From contig NZ_VAUA01000003.1 in assembly GCF_005771405.1 (NCBI RefSeq), forward strand, positions 372,001 to 436,000: a stretch of 64,000 bases of DNA, read 5' to 3'. The position numbers and the translations under genes are program-made. Shown one piece after another: positions 8,753 through 17,566 of the stretch. Every line of letters starts with the position of its first letter. The first letter of the stretch is position 1. This stretch comes from Parasedimentitalea maritima (GTDB lineage: Bacteria > Pseudomonadota > Alphaproteobacteria > Rhodobacterales > Rhodobacteraceae). A model generated the notes under the pieces. It did no database searches. It was not told the DNA's origin and saw nothing but the letters and a program-made list of their open reading frames with translations.

Positions 8753-10204
8753 TCAGTATAAGTTGAAATACTCCGTCTGCTCCCATTCGCTGACGGTGTT
8801 CAAATAGCGGTTCCACTCAAACCGTTTGAGATGCAGTAGATAGTCCGAAAAATCACTTCCCAGGGCCCGCCGGAACAGCGAAGAGGCCTCAAACGCCTGT
8901 AGGGCATCCCCTAATGAGCGCGGCAGCTGTTCACCTTCGCCCTCATAGGGGGATTGCGTCGGAGCAGGTGCCACCCGACCATTGGAAATGCCTTCCCCGC
9001 CGGCAATCAACTGCGCTGCCAACGCGTAATAGGGGTTGGCGGAGGTATCAGGGGCGCGGTTTTCAATCCGGCTTGCGCCGTCCCCCTCCTGCAGCAGGGC
9101 CCGCAGCATGGCGCCCCGGTTGTCTTCGCCCCATTGAATTTTGTTCGGTGCCAGTTGAAACGGCAGGTAGCGTTTATAGCTGTTGACGCTGGGTGCGATC
9201 AGCACCGAAGCAGCAGCGGCGTGGGTCAGCAACCCGGCGATCCAGCCACTGGCCTGCGGGGTCAACCCGCCACCTTCATCCGGCATGAAAAGATTACGAC
9301 CGCTGTTCACATCCAGCAGTGACTGGTGAATGTGCCAGCCATTGGCCATGGTGTTTTCCAACCTTGGCTTGGCCATAAAGCTGGCGTGCAACCCCTTCGC
9401 CGCGCAGACCTGTTTCACCATAGTGCGGAACATCACCAGCGCATCCGCCTGGGTCATCGGGTCAGCTGGGTCAAAGGTAAATTCAACCTGGCTGGGACCC
9501 ATTTCGATCTCAACCGACCGTACGGCCAGCCCCAGCCCCTGGGCGTAGCGTCGCAGAACGTCCAGAATGCCTTCCAGCTCGCCATATCGGTTTTCGGTCA
9601 GAAACTGATAGCCCTGCGCCAGATTGCGGGTCTCAACCGGGGCGCCAGGCATTTCAGACTGACTGTGGTTCGTGGCAGTATCCGTGCGCTCAAAGATGTG
9701 AAACTCAACTTCCAACCCAATCACAGCGGCCATGTTCTGATCGGCCAACCGGTCCATCGCACGTCGCAGCACATGGCGCGCACTAAACGGGATCGGGCGT
9801 CCATCCCGAAACACGACATCACAAAAAATCCATGCGGAATGCGGCGACCAGGGCAACACCCGAAACGTTTCTGGGCACGGCACCAGCAACACGTCATTGG
9901 CCCCCTGCATCGGACCCGCCTGAATGCCACTGTTGTGTGACCACACATCAAAGGCTGTCCGATGTGAGGTATCCTTCAACAATAATGTGGAGGGTACAGC
10001 GATACCGGCGCTAAACACCGAAGCAAAGGCACTGGCAACGATGGTCTTACCGCGCAAAATACCATGCTGATCAACAAACAGCACCCGAACTGTTTCAATA
10101 CCGTCAGACTGTACCTGCGCCACCAGATCGGCAGCCCTCGCTCCATCTTCAGCTGACAACAGCCCCATTTGGGCCAGCTTGCCCGCCTTAAATGTCTCAC
10201 GCAT
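8753..10204 (-). CDS. Glutamine synthetase-like amide ligase
   Basis: A 483-residue protein. Start set at ATG 10204 because GGGAGG lies nine bases upstream. The first 120 residues form the beta-grasp-like N-domain. The catalytic domain has GLEVEFHIFE (metal-binding glutamates), NGWHIHQSL, the ATP-binding region APSVNSYKRYLP and the SRIENRAPDTSANPY motif. Family members ligate ammonia or an amine to glutamate. This subtype resembles the gamma-glutamyl amide ligases of amine catabolism rather than biosynthetic GlnA. It lies 28 bp downstream of a Rieske oxygenase, a pairing that recalls aniline-type pathways where gamma-glutamylation precedes dioxygenation. That parallel is inference. Confidence 0.85.
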   Translation of the reverse strand: MRETFKAGKLAQMGLLSAEDGARAADLVAQVQSDGIETVRVLFVDQHGILRGKTIVASAFASVFSAGIAVPSTLLLKDTSHRTAFDVWSHNSGIQAGPMQGANDVLLVPCPETFRVLPWSPHSAWIFCDVVFRDGRPIPFSARHVLRRAMDRLADQNMAAVIGLEVEFHIFERTDTATNHSQSEMPGAPVETRNLAQGYQFLTENRYGELEGILDVLRRYAQGLGLAVRSVEIEMGPSQVEFTFDPADPMTQADALVMFRTMVKQVCAAKGLHASFMAKPRLENTMANGWHIHQSLLDVNSGRNLFMPDEGGGLTPQASGWIAGLLTHAAAASVLIAPSVNSYKRYLPFQLAPNKIQWGEDNRGAMLRALLQEGDGASRIENRAPDTSANPYYALAAQLIAGGEGISNGRVAPAPTQSPYEGEGEQLPRSLGDALQAFEASSLFRRALGSDFSDYLLHLKRFEWNRYLNTVSEWEQTEYFNLY

Positions 10205-10232
10205 GATGCGCATCCTCCCGCAGTAACATGCC

Positions 10233-11549
10233 CTAGACAGACGCATCCCAAGGGCAGGCATCACGCCGCGCAGCGTCGGACTCCGCAGTGGCCTTGGTCC
10301 AGTCACCATCCTTGGCAATGGCATCGTTGGAGACTGGGCCAAACAGGGTGGAAAGGTCCAGCCCCTTTCGCATCAGCAACGCGTCGTCACGATCTTCTTT
10401 GACGGCCGCGATGGCCGCGCGCAGCATCCGACGATTGCGGACGATCGCCACATCTGTCTTGCCCAGATGTTCTTGCGTTCGATCCTGTATAGCGCCCATG
10501 CTTTCAACCGCCCACTGGTCATGCACGTTGATGTCCAAACCCATGCCCGTATAGGTTTCGCTTTCCTGCTCAGCAGCATCATAACCATAATTGTTATGGG
10601 CGCCTTTCAGTGGTGCATAATCCGGCAGGCTGTGTTCTTGCAGTCGCTGTTCGCGCATCAGCTCTTTGTCGACCGGGTCGGTGTAGCTGGTGAACATCGA
10701 GAACCAATAGCAGTTTTCGTCGTCAATCGGCACATGCCACTGGGTGATGGTCATTTCACGCGACATTGGGATACAGATTGCCTGTGGGAATATCTGGTTG
10801 GTCACCCGAACATGGGTCTGTCCGCCATCGAGGTGGCGCAATGCGGTCAGCTTTAACCCGTAATCAGTCTCATCGACCTGAATTTCGGGTCGTGGATAGT
10901 CGCGCAACACCTTGGTGATTGGGATATTTGTATCTGCAGCATTGTCGCGGAATTGCTTACCATAACTGTCGGCCGGATCTTCATCTTGCAAAAACCGGTG
11001 CAGGAACGAGGCATGGGCCGGATCGATGCCCACCTCAAGTGCCTGCAACCAATTACACTTCCACAAGCCCTTAAAGGCAAAGACATGCGTACCTGGCGCA
11101 CGGAAGCAATCAAAGTTCGGAAAGGCAGGTGGCTCACCCGGCCCCATATAGGCCCATATGATACCGTTCTTTTCCACCACCGGATAAGAGGTGGACTGGA
11201 TCTTCTCGTGCATCCGGCTGCCCTCAGGCTCACCCGGTTGTTCAACACACTGCCCAGTGCGGTCAAAATGCCAGCCGTGGAACGGACAGCGCAGCCCATT
11301 GTCCTCTAGCCGACCAAAGCACATGTCAGCGCCGCGATGCGGACAGTGTCGACCGATCAATCCCAGCTCGCCAGAACTGTCGCGAAACAGAACCAGGTCT
11401 TCGCCAAGCAGCTTAACGGGCACCACTGGGCGCTTTTGATCCAATTCATCCAACAGCGCGGCTGGTTGCCAATATCGTCGCAGGACCTCGCCGGCATCAC
11501 TGCCCTTGCCCACTCTGGTGAGACTATCGTTCATCTCTTGGCTGATCAT
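10233..11549 (-). CDS. Rieske (2Fe-2S) ring-hydroxylating oxygenase, alpha subunit
   Basis: A 438-residue protein. The N-terminal Rieske centre is seen as RHCPHRGAD followed by LRCPFHGWHFD (CxH...CxxH). The catalytic domain has the mononuclear iron ligands in GIDPAHASFLHRF. This is the phthalate 4,5-dioxygenase-like alpha-subunit type. A ferredoxin/reductase partner is not encoded nearby. GGAGC lies eight bases before the ATG. It leads a leftward unit with the glutamine-synthetase-like ligase and gcvH, facing a divergent IclR regulator across a perfect palindrome. The substrate is unknown; an aromatic or heterocyclic amine is a reasonable guess from the partner ligase. Confidence 0.88.
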   Translation of the reverse strand: MISQEMNDSLTRVGKGSDAGEVLRRYWQPAALLDELDQKRPVVPVKLLGEDLVLFRDSSGELGLIGRHCPHRGADMCFGRLEDNGLRCPFHGWHFDRTGQCVEQPGEPEGSRMHEKIQSTSYPVVEKNGIIWAYMGPGEPPAFPNFDCFRAPGTHVFAFKGLWKCNWLQALEVGIDPAHASFLHRFLQDEDPADSYGKQFRDNAADTNIPITKVLRDYPRPEIQVDETDYGLKLTALRHLDGGQTHVRVTNQIFPQAICIPMSREMTITQWHVPIDDENCYWFSMFTSYTDPVDKELMREQRLQEHSLPDYAPLKGAHNNYGYDAAEQESETYTGMGLDINVHDQWAVESMGAIQDRTQEHLGKTDVAIVRNRRMLRAAIAAVKEDRDDALLMRKGLDLSTLFGPVSNDAIAKDGDWTKATAESDAARRDACPWDASV

Positions 11550-11593
11550 TGCGGGCTCCTGTTCGCTGGCAAATCGGAAAGCTTAGCCTTGAC

Positions 11594-11614
11594 TTAGTTC
11601 GCATAACGAACTAA
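11594..11614. promoter_or_regulatory. Candidate IclR operator palindrome
   Basis: A perfect inverted repeat with 8-base arms TTAGTTCG and CGAACTAA around a 5-base spacer lies in the intergenic space between the divergent Rieske oxygenase and IclR genes. It is 45 bp upstream of the oxygenase ATG and 73 bp upstream of the regulator ATG. IclR-family proteins commonly bind such palindromes in divergent promoters. Confidence 0.65.
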
Positions 11615-11686
11615 TCGCTGCCTATACGATCAAATTGCAAGAGCCACTCCGTTCTGTCAAGACCGGACAGTCCAATGAGGTTAAAG

Positions 11687-12463
11687 ATGCCAAACACTGT
11701 GCAGGACCGTAACATTTCGTCCAGCTTTGCCAAAGGCTTGGCCGTGTTGGCTGTGTTCGACGCCCAAACCCCCAGCATGAGCCTGGCAGAGATTGCCCGT
11801 CGCACAGGTCAGGACCGGGCGACTGCACGGCGCGGCGCGCTCACATTGGTTCAGGCGGGATATCTGCGTCAAGACGGCCGCATGTTGTCGCTGACCCCAA
11901 GAGTGCTGGAACTGGCCGGGGGCTTTCTGCAAGCCAATCAATTTGGCCGCCATGTGCAACCCCTATTGGATCACCATGCCACCAGTCTGGGGGCTGAGAT
12001 GACATTGGCAATGCTGGACCATGGTCAGGTGCTACTGCTGGCGCAATCAACGGTAGACCACGGGCCTGTAACCTACGGCTTTACGCCGGGCGCGCGTATC
12101 CCACTGATCCACACCAGCCTAGGCCGGATGCTACTCGCCTGCCTGCCCCAGGAGCAGGTCGAAAAAATAATACACAGCGCCGAAATTCCCAGTCATACGG
12201 AACAATCAATCCAAAATCCCGGCACCATCCTTGAGCGGATTTCACAGGCCCGCCGCAACGGGCTTGTCGTCACCGACAGTGAATTTGAAGTTGGCATCAT
12301 TGGATATGCTGTTGTGGTCTCACGCCCGGGCGACACACCTGTCGTGGTGGGAAGTTCAGCCCCGCGAGGTCTGAATGCGCAGCACCAACCCGAGAAAATC
12401 CTACGGGAACTACAGCTCTGCGCTGCTGAACTCCGCCAGGCTGGCGCTGTCGCGGGGTTATAG
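11687..12463 (+). CDS. IclR-family transcriptional regulator
   Basis: A 258-residue protein. ATG 11687 is preferred over 11675 because AGG lies six bases upstream. The N-terminal winged helix-turn-helix is visible in SLAEIARRTGQDRATARRGA followed by LVQAGYLRQDGRMLSLTPRVL. The C-terminal effector domain has the family's GARIPLIHTSLGRMLLA and ARRNGLVVTDSEFEVGI blocks. It resembles the PcaR/PobR branch that controls aromatic catabolism. It is divergent from the Rieske oxygenase operon and probably controls it. Confidence 0.92.
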   Translation: MPNTVQDRNISSSFAKGLAVLAVFDAQTPSMSLAEIARRTGQDRATARRGALTLVQAGYLRQDGRMLSLTPRVLELAGGFLQANQFGRHVQPLLDHHATSLGAEMTLAMLDHGQVLLLAQSTVDHGPVTYGFTPGARIPLIHTSLGRMLLACLPQEQVEKIIHSAEIPSHTEQSIQNPGTILERISQARRNGLVVTDSEFEVGIIGYAVVVSRPGDTPVVVGSSAPRGLNAQHQPEKILRELQLCAAELRQAGAVAGL

Positions 12464-12471
12464 CGTCTTCC

Positions 12472-12819
12472 TCATGGCTGCAGCACCCAGATCCCATCAG
12501 CATTTTTGCAGCGACGAGTATGGATGAGTATTGGCTTGTCTTTGCCACCCGCCGTCGCCTCATGGCGTAGCAAAACACAATTACCACTGGCTTCCTGAAG
12601 CCGCACAGTGCCTGCCGCACCTGACTCGCTATTGCTCCATTGGACCGAGGCCCCCGCTTTGGGCGTACCGCGTTCGTACAGCCCGGCAGCATATTGCCCC
12701 ATCAGGTCAAAATCTTCACTACTAAGACCACTTTCGGCCAAAATACGCGACAATGGTTTTGCTTGGACAACGGCCCCAACGGTGACCAGAACAGCGCAAG
12801 CACAAAGAAGCTTTTTCAT
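12472..12819 (-). CDS. Small exported protein, possible surface-antigen-like domain
   Basis: A 115-residue protein with a clear signal peptide (MKKLLCACAVLVTVGAVVQA, cleavage near residue 20). The mature part contains VQWSNSESGAAGTVRL and a C-terminal CKNADGIWVL. These resemble the C-terminal half of RT0821/Lpp0805-type surface antigens (W-N-x-x-S-G-x-x-G and C-x-x-x-D-G-x-W patterns). The glycine-zipper half of those proteins is missing. Periplasmic or surface location is likely; the function is unknown. Confidence 0.7.
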   Translation of the reverse strand: MKKLLCACAVLVTVGAVVQAKPLSRILAESGLSSEDFDLMGQYAAGLYERGTPKAGASVQWSNSESGAAGTVRLQEASGNCVLLRHEATAGGKDKPILIHTRRCKNADGIWVLQP

Positions 12820-13006
12820 AAATATCCCTCAATTCAGCGATGCCACCAACGCAGCTCTCTCCAGCGTTACACCTCTCCCGCGGGATTGTCCAAAGCCCAC
12901 CGCGCGATATTCAAATATTTGCGAAGAATGCTATTTCATTAGGCCATCTTTCAGCCGGTCGGCGACACTCGCATAGTTGCGCCAATCATAGAGAAAGGAT
13001 CCGCAC

Positions 13007-13828
13007 ATGGCGTCGCCCACCTATCACACTCCCCACGGGGGCCATCCGGGGCAAGAGCAACTGCTGACCGATCGCGCAATGTTCACTGACGCCTATGCGG
13101 TGATCCCCAAAGGCACCATGCGCGATATCGTGACCTCATTTCTGCCCGGCTGGAATGGAATGCGGATGTGGGTGATTGCCCGCCCTCTTAGCGGCTTTGC
13201 CGAGACATTTTCTCAGTACATCGTCGAGCTGCAACCTGGTGGCGGATCAGACGCCCCCGAGAGCGATGAAACCGCGCAGGCCGGGTTGTTTGTCACTGAA
13301 GGTGATCTTGAGCTGACCATCGACGGATCAGCCCATGCATTGACACCGGGCTGCTTTGCCTACCTGCCCGCTGGCGGCAATTGGACAATCCATAACACAA
13401 GCACTGCCAATGCTTCATTCCACTGGATTCGCAAACAGTGGAAATCTGCACCGGGCGTTCAAAAGCCCAAGGCCTATGTGGTCAACGAACAGGACATCGC
13501 CCCAAATGTGATGCCCGATACCGAAGGCCGCTGGGCCACAACCCGGTTCATGGATCCTGAAGACATGAGTCACGACATGCACGTCACAGTGGTGACTTTT
13601 GAACCCGGCGGCGTGATCCCGTTCCTTGAAACCCACGTGATGGAACACGGACTTTTCGTGCTTGAAGGCAAGGCCGTCTACAAGCTGAACCAGGACTGGG
13701 TCGAAGTGGAAGCCGGCGATTTTATGTGGCTGCGCGCTTTCTGCCCGCAGGCCTGTTATGCGGGCGGGCCGGGCCGGTTCCGCTATCTGCTGTACAAAGA
13801 CGTCAACCGTCACATGCCGCTGGGTTGA
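13007..13828 (+). CDS. allE: (S)-ureidoglycine aminohydrolase (bicupin)
   Basis: A 273-residue bicupin of the UGHY/AllE family, which converts (S)-ureidoglycine to (S)-ureidoglycolate plus ammonia in the manganese-containing second cupin. The N-terminal HTPHGGHPGQ, the YAVIPKGTMRDIVTSFLPGW block and the second-cupin FEPGGVIPFLETHVMEHGLF metal-ligand stretch are characteristic. It lies upstream of other purine catabolic genes but is separated from them by three unrelated genes. It acts just before AllA at 17567. Confidence 0.9.
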   Translation: MASPTYHTPHGGHPGQEQLLTDRAMFTDAYAVIPKGTMRDIVTSFLPGWNGMRMWVIARPLSGFAETFSQYIVELQPGGGSDAPESDETAQAGLFVTEGDLELTIDGSAHALTPGCFAYLPAGGNWTIHNTSTANASFHWIRKQWKSAPGVQKPKAYVVNEQDIAPNVMPDTEGRWATTRFMDPEDMSHDMHVTVVTFEPGGVIPFLETHVMEHGLFVLEGKAVYKLNQDWVEVEAGDFMWLRAFCPQACYAGGPGRFRYLLYKDVNRHMPLG

Positions 13829-13906
13829 AACCAACGGGCTGATCACCATTGCATGTGACGGCGCAAACGCTAGGGTTGGGGCAAACATTTAAGCCGGAGA
13901 TTTGCC

Positions 13907-14221
13907 ATGTTAAAACACCTGACCCTAGCCGCGACACTGGGCTTGGCACTGACGCCTCTGGCACAGGCCAAAGAGGCCCCTGGCAAACAGGTCACAGTGC
14001 TGGGCCGCAATTGGGTGGTGACTGCTGTCGAGGACGCACCAGGACGTTACCGTGCAGAACGGTTGAATGTGGAACTTATTCCCTTTCGCCCACCAGCGAT
14101 GATTGGATCCCGTCAGGCTGTGCGCGCTTTTAAGGCCGCCACCGGATGCAGCGCCAACATTGACACCTTAGTACAGTCGATCGACGGCTCTTACTCTGCC
14201 CAAATGATCTGCCCAAATTAA
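13907..14221 (+). CDS. Small exported protein of unknown function
   Basis: A 104-residue protein with a signal peptide ending in LAQA (cleavage near residue 21). Its mature part is about 83 residues with two cysteines (in GCSAN and MICPN) that could form a disulphide. The ATG follows a GGAG at a good distance. No family is recognised. It is followed by a hairpin and is probably monocistronic. Confidence 0.7.
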   Translation: MLKHLTLAATLGLALTPLAQAKEAPGKQVTVLGRNWVVTAVEDAPGRYRAERLNVELIPFRPPAMIGSRQAVRAFKAATGCSANIDTLVQSIDGSYSAQMICPN

Positions 14222-14235
14222 TCCAGCTTGGGCAA

Positions 14236-14272
14236 AACGGCGCGACCCAGTTGTGAGCTGGATTGCGCCGTT
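14236..14272 (+). terminator. Hairpin after the small exported protein gene
   Basis: Perfect 8-bp arms AACGGCGC and GCGCCGTT enclose an inner CCAG/CTGG stem. The structure starts 15 bp past the stop at 14221 and is followed by an A/T-rich stretch. It fits a terminator between this gene and the GAPDH-like gene. Confidence 0.5.
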
Positions 14273-14341
14273 CACAAAATGTGATCAAATTCACCGCCAA
14301 AGTGGATTGAGCCGCACCACAACCCCTGCCATAGCTACGTC

Positions 14342-15328
14342 ATGAAGATTGCAATCAACGGATTCGGCCGCATCGGCCGCGCAATTCTGCGCCAAATCCT
14401 GACCTCTCCACGAGGTGCAGGCATTGAAGTGGTACTGATTAACGATATCGCGACACAAGAGATGTGCGCCTATCTGTTTCAGTACGACAGCACCTTTGGG
14501 CCCTTCCCTGCACCCGTTGAGGTGGGCGACAGCACGCTGAACGTTTTGGGTCACTCTATCCCGATGAGCCACCATGCTGACCTGACGCAGGCAGACCTAT
14601 CTGGTGTTGATGTAGTGTTAGAATGTACCGGCATTGCCCGAACCTCTGACGTGGCCGAGCGTGGTCTGGCAGCGGGGGCAGGTAAGGTGTTGATCTCAGG
14701 TCCCTCGCCCGCTGCCGAGCAAACCGTGGTTCTGGGCGCCAATGACGAGGCGCTGAAAGGCGCCCGGATTGTGTCAAACGCATCCTGTACGACCAATGGG
14801 CTGGCCCCGCTGGTCAATCTGATAAATCAAATCGCGGGTATTGATACCGCCCATATGACCACCATTCACTGCTATACCAATAGCCAGCCCATGGTCGACG
14901 CACCGCGTGGTGACTTTGCCCGTTCCCGCGGTGGTGCTCAGTCCATGGTGCCTACAACCTCTTCAGCAACAGATCTGATTGACCAGGTTCTGCCGCATCT
15001 GGCAGGCCGGATCAGCGGTGCAGCAGTGCGGGTCCCGTCGGCCTCTGTCTCAGCTGTTGATCTGGTCGCTCAGCTGTCACAACCCTTCGCTGAGGATAGA
15101 TTTGTCGCTGCCCTGAAAGAGGGCGTTGCCAACTCACCTGTGTTGGGTTGGACAGAAATGCCACTGGTGTCATCAGACCTGCGTGCACGACCGGAATCAC
15201 TGGTTATCGCTGCCCCCGAGACCCGAATGGTGGGGGATCGTCAGGTCCGGGTGTTTGGGTGGTATGATAACGAATGGGGATTTTCCGCCCGGATGCTGGA
15301 TGTGGCGCGGCGAATGGCAGCGGAATAA
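14342..15328 (+). CDS. Type I GAPDH-like dehydrogenase, divergent paralogue
   Basis: A 328-residue protein with the NAD-binding start KIAINGFGRIGRAILR, the catalytic SNASCTTN (Cys149) and the active-site His176 in TIHCYTNSQ. The ending WYDNEWGFSARMLD is typical. It departs from ordinary GAPDH at several conserved places: TIHCYTNSQ instead of TIHSYTNDQ, VPTTSSATDLI where most have TGAAKA, and ISGPS for ISAPS. It is therefore probably a secondary paralogue, which could act on another phosphorylated or non-phosphorylated aldehyde. No pgk or other glycolytic gene adjoins it. Confidence 0.85.
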   Translation: MKIAINGFGRIGRAILRQILTSPRGAGIEVVLINDIATQEMCAYLFQYDSTFGPFPAPVEVGDSTLNVLGHSIPMSHHADLTQADLSGVDVVLECTGIARTSDVAERGLAAGAGKVLISGPSPAAEQTVVLGANDEALKGARIVSNASCTTNGLAPLVNLINQIAGIDTAHMTTIHCYTNSQPMVDAPRGDFARSRGGAQSMVPTTSSATDLIDQVLPHLAGRISGAAVRVPSASVSAVDLVAQLSQPFAEDRFVAALKEGVANSPVLGWTEMPLVSSDLRARPESLVIAAPETRMVGDRQVRVFGWYDNEWGFSARMLDVARRMAAE

Positions 15329-15331
15329 ATG

Positions 15332-15958
15332 CTATCTACACTTAGCCGCCAATAGAGATAGCTCGCGTTCGCGCCCTGAAACCTCAGTGTAAACTGTTGA
15401 AAATACTTGCTTGTACTGTGGAAGCGATTTCTGAGCGTAGATGCGCACGGCCTCTGCAAGTTGATCTTTTTCAAGCTGCCCTGTCATTTCGAACCCTGCT
15501 GTTACCAGCCCTTCCACTTCCGCAAACGCATTGGAAAGACGGCTGGCGGCATCTGCATCAAGCGCTAACCGTTTGACCACAAATGTCAGGTTCCTAAGGT
15601 CGGATTGGGCTTTGCCTGTCGATTTACTAAGTGTTCCGGTTGGCCCGAAAAAACCGCCATCGTCGATCCCAAGCACAAGACCAGACTGCATTTCGATAAG
15701 AGCCTGAGACTGCGCATGTAGCAGAGTATTCGACAGCATCCCAATTTTGCGAAACACGCTTATGATTTCCGCTGTTTCTGCAAAGAACTTGATAGAGCAA
15801 CCATCCTTGTGGCCCTTAGCAATCGCTGCCTGCCAAAACATCGCACTACAAAGACAGGCCGCACCAACAATAGACGCAAAGCGGGCGGCTAAGCTCGGCT
15901 CTTTCACCCAATGACGCCCTATGCGCACCAACAAATTCTCCGCTACACGATTCCCCAT
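15332..15958 (-). CDS. Unrecognised protein with one hydrophobic N-terminal segment
   Basis: A 208-residue protein convergent with the GAPDH-like gene (3 bp apart). AAGGGG precedes ATG 15958. A hydrophobic stretch around residues 26-48 (AARFASIVGAACLCSAMFWQ) may be a membrane anchor or late signal sequence. The remainder is mostly helical, with LNAL/AEVEGL-type patterns. No family or motif is recognised and there are no functional neighbours. Confidence 0.6.
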   Translation of the reverse strand: MGNRVAENLLVRIGRHWVKEPSLAARFASIVGAACLCSAMFWQAAIAKGHKDGCSIKFFAETAEIISVFRKIGMLSNTLLHAQSQALIEMQSGLVLGIDDGGFFGPTGTLSKSTGKAQSDLRNLTFVVKRLALDADAASRLSNAFAEVEGLVTAGFEMTGQLEKDQLAEAVRIYAQKSLPQYKQVFSTVYTEVSGRERELSLLAAKCR

Positions 15959-16037
15959 CACTCCCCTTGTAAGCTTACATCAAAACGCTGCAACCGTCCC
16001 AACGCCCAAAAAAACATTCGATCAGCAACTTGTGAGA

Positions 16038-16061
16038 GCGCGAGGGGCTGCCCCCTCGCGC
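16038..16061 (-). terminator. GC-rich hairpin downstream of the purine permease
   Basis: Perfect 10-bp arms GCGCGAGGGG and CCCCTCGCGC with a 4-base loop lie just past the permease stop on the minus strand. No T-tract follows, so this may be a weak or Rho-assisted terminator, or an mRNA-stabilising hairpin. Confidence 0.55.
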
Positions 16062-16068
16062 CTGTAGC

Positions 16069-17502
16069 TTACTCTCCCGGCAGGCTGCCCTCTCCATGGC
16101 CGGCATGACCACCAGAGACCTCGTCGGTGGATTCATCTGCCAGCTCTTCAGGCAGGAGCAGGTTCAATACCATCGCCAGGGCCGCAGCAGGCAACAGCCC
16201 CGAGGTCATCAGGATGCGCAGCGTATCTGGCAGGTGCTGCACAGCACCCGGCTCTAACTGCAGGCCGAGGCCAATCGACAGCGAGATGGCAAAGATCACC
16301 ATGTTGCGACGGTTCCAGTTTACGTCTGACAGCATCGAAATACCTGCGGCAACAACCATGCCAAACATCACGATGACACCACCGCCCAGCACCTCAATTG
16401 GAATGGTACGGATGATGGCCCCCACCTTTGGGATCAGCCCGCAAATGATGAGGAAAATCGCACCAATTGTCACCACGTGGCGGCTCATCACACCGGTCAT
16501 AGCAATCAGGCCAACGTTCTGGCTAAACGAAGTGTTGGGCATGGCACCAAACAGGCCAGCAACTGCCGAACCGATACCGTCGGCATAGGTGGCCCCTTCG
16601 ATTTCCTTGTCGGTTGCTTCACGACCGGCACCCCCCTTGGTGATACCGCTGACATCACCAACCGTTTCAACAGCCGAGACAAAGGCCATCAGACAGAACC
16701 CCAAGATCGCAGCGATGGACAGCTCAAAGCCGTATTTGAATGGAACTGGCAATGCAAAGGCGGAGGCACGCGACCAGCTGGTCCCAATGGCTTCAACGGT
16801 GACCATACCCATCATCAGCGCATAAACATAGCCGACGGCCAGGCCCAGCAACACGGCTGAGATCGACAACATGCCACGGGTAAAGAACTTGAGCCCAAGG
16901 GTTACAACAATCACCACCAGCGCCGCAGACCAGTTCAAAAGCGAGCCATACTCAGCCGCACCTGACATCTTGGCAGGGACACCACCAGCCGCATATTGAA
17001 TGCCAACTTTGACCAGCATCAGACCAATCATCAGCACCACAAGCCCCGTGACCAGTGGTGGCAGGGCAAAGCGGATCTTGCCGATCACCGTTCCCAAAGC
17101 AGCATGGAAAATGCCGCCAATGATGACACCGCCATACAGGGCCGCCAGCGCATCAACGCCCTTGCCCGCCACTAGCGGGATCATAATTGGTAAGAAGGCA
17201 AAGCTGGTGCCTTGTACAATCGGCAGCGCCGCGCCTACAGGACCAACAGTCACCGTCTGCAACAGCGTCGCAACGCCGGCAAACAGCATCGACATCTGGA
17301 TCATATAGAGCAGTTCCGGAAAATCGGGTGAGTTGGAGCCAAAGCCAAATCCAGCCGCCCCCGCCACGATGATGGCTGGCGTGACGTTGGATACAAACAT
17401 TGCCAGCACATGTTGAATGCCCAGCGGAATGGCCCGCGATAACGCAGGCGTATAATTGGGATCGCGCAGTTGCTGCGGCGTCCCTATGGAACCAGTTGAC
17501 AT
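16069..17502 (-). CDS. NCS2-family purine/uracil-xanthine permease
   Basis: A 477-residue polytopic membrane protein. Start at ATG 17502 with GGGAGG five bases upstream. It has the NCS2 (UraA/XanQ/UapA) fold features: GIQHVLAMFVSN at the first segment, VQGTSFAFLPIM in the third, and FGLLPNTSF-like GAMPNTSFSQNVGLIAMTGV with the conserved N-T-S motif. About 12-14 membrane spans are expected. It is placed with allA and puuE, so urate, xanthine or allantoin-pathway purines are the likely cargo; the exact substrate cannot be decided. Confidence 0.9.
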   Translation of the reverse strand: MSTGSIGTPQQLRDPNYTPALSRAIPLGIQHVLAMFVSNVTPAIIVAGAAGFGFGSNSPDFPELLYMIQMSMLFAGVATLLQTVTVGPVGAALPIVQGTSFAFLPIMIPLVAGKGVDALAALYGGVIIGGIFHAALGTVIGKIRFALPPLVTGLVVLMIGLMLVKVGIQYAAGGVPAKMSGAAEYGSLLNWSAALVVIVVTLGLKFFTRGMLSISAVLLGLAVGYVYALMMGMVTVEAIGTSWSRASAFALPVPFKYGFELSIAAILGFCLMAFVSAVETVGDVSGITKGGAGREATDKEIEGATYADGIGSAVAGLFGAMPNTSFSQNVGLIAMTGVMSRHVVTIGAIFLIICGLIPKVGAIIRTIPIEVLGGGVIVMFGMVVAAGISMLSDVNWNRRNMVIFAISLSIGLGLQLEPGAVQHLPDTLRILMTSGLLPAAALAMVLNLLLPEELADESTDEVSGGHAGHGEGSLPGE

Positions 17503-17566
17503 AGTGTCCTCCCTAATGGTCGTTCCGTGTTGGTCCTTGCCACCTCTCATGCGGGTAGCTTTGGAT

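Noticed and set aside
9326-9940. 204-residue plus-strand frame
   Set aside because: Antisense to the glutamine-synthetase-like gene; no ribosome site or recognisable motif.
13415-13888. 157-residue minus-strand frame
   Set aside because: Antisense to allE, high in His/Pro, no family features.
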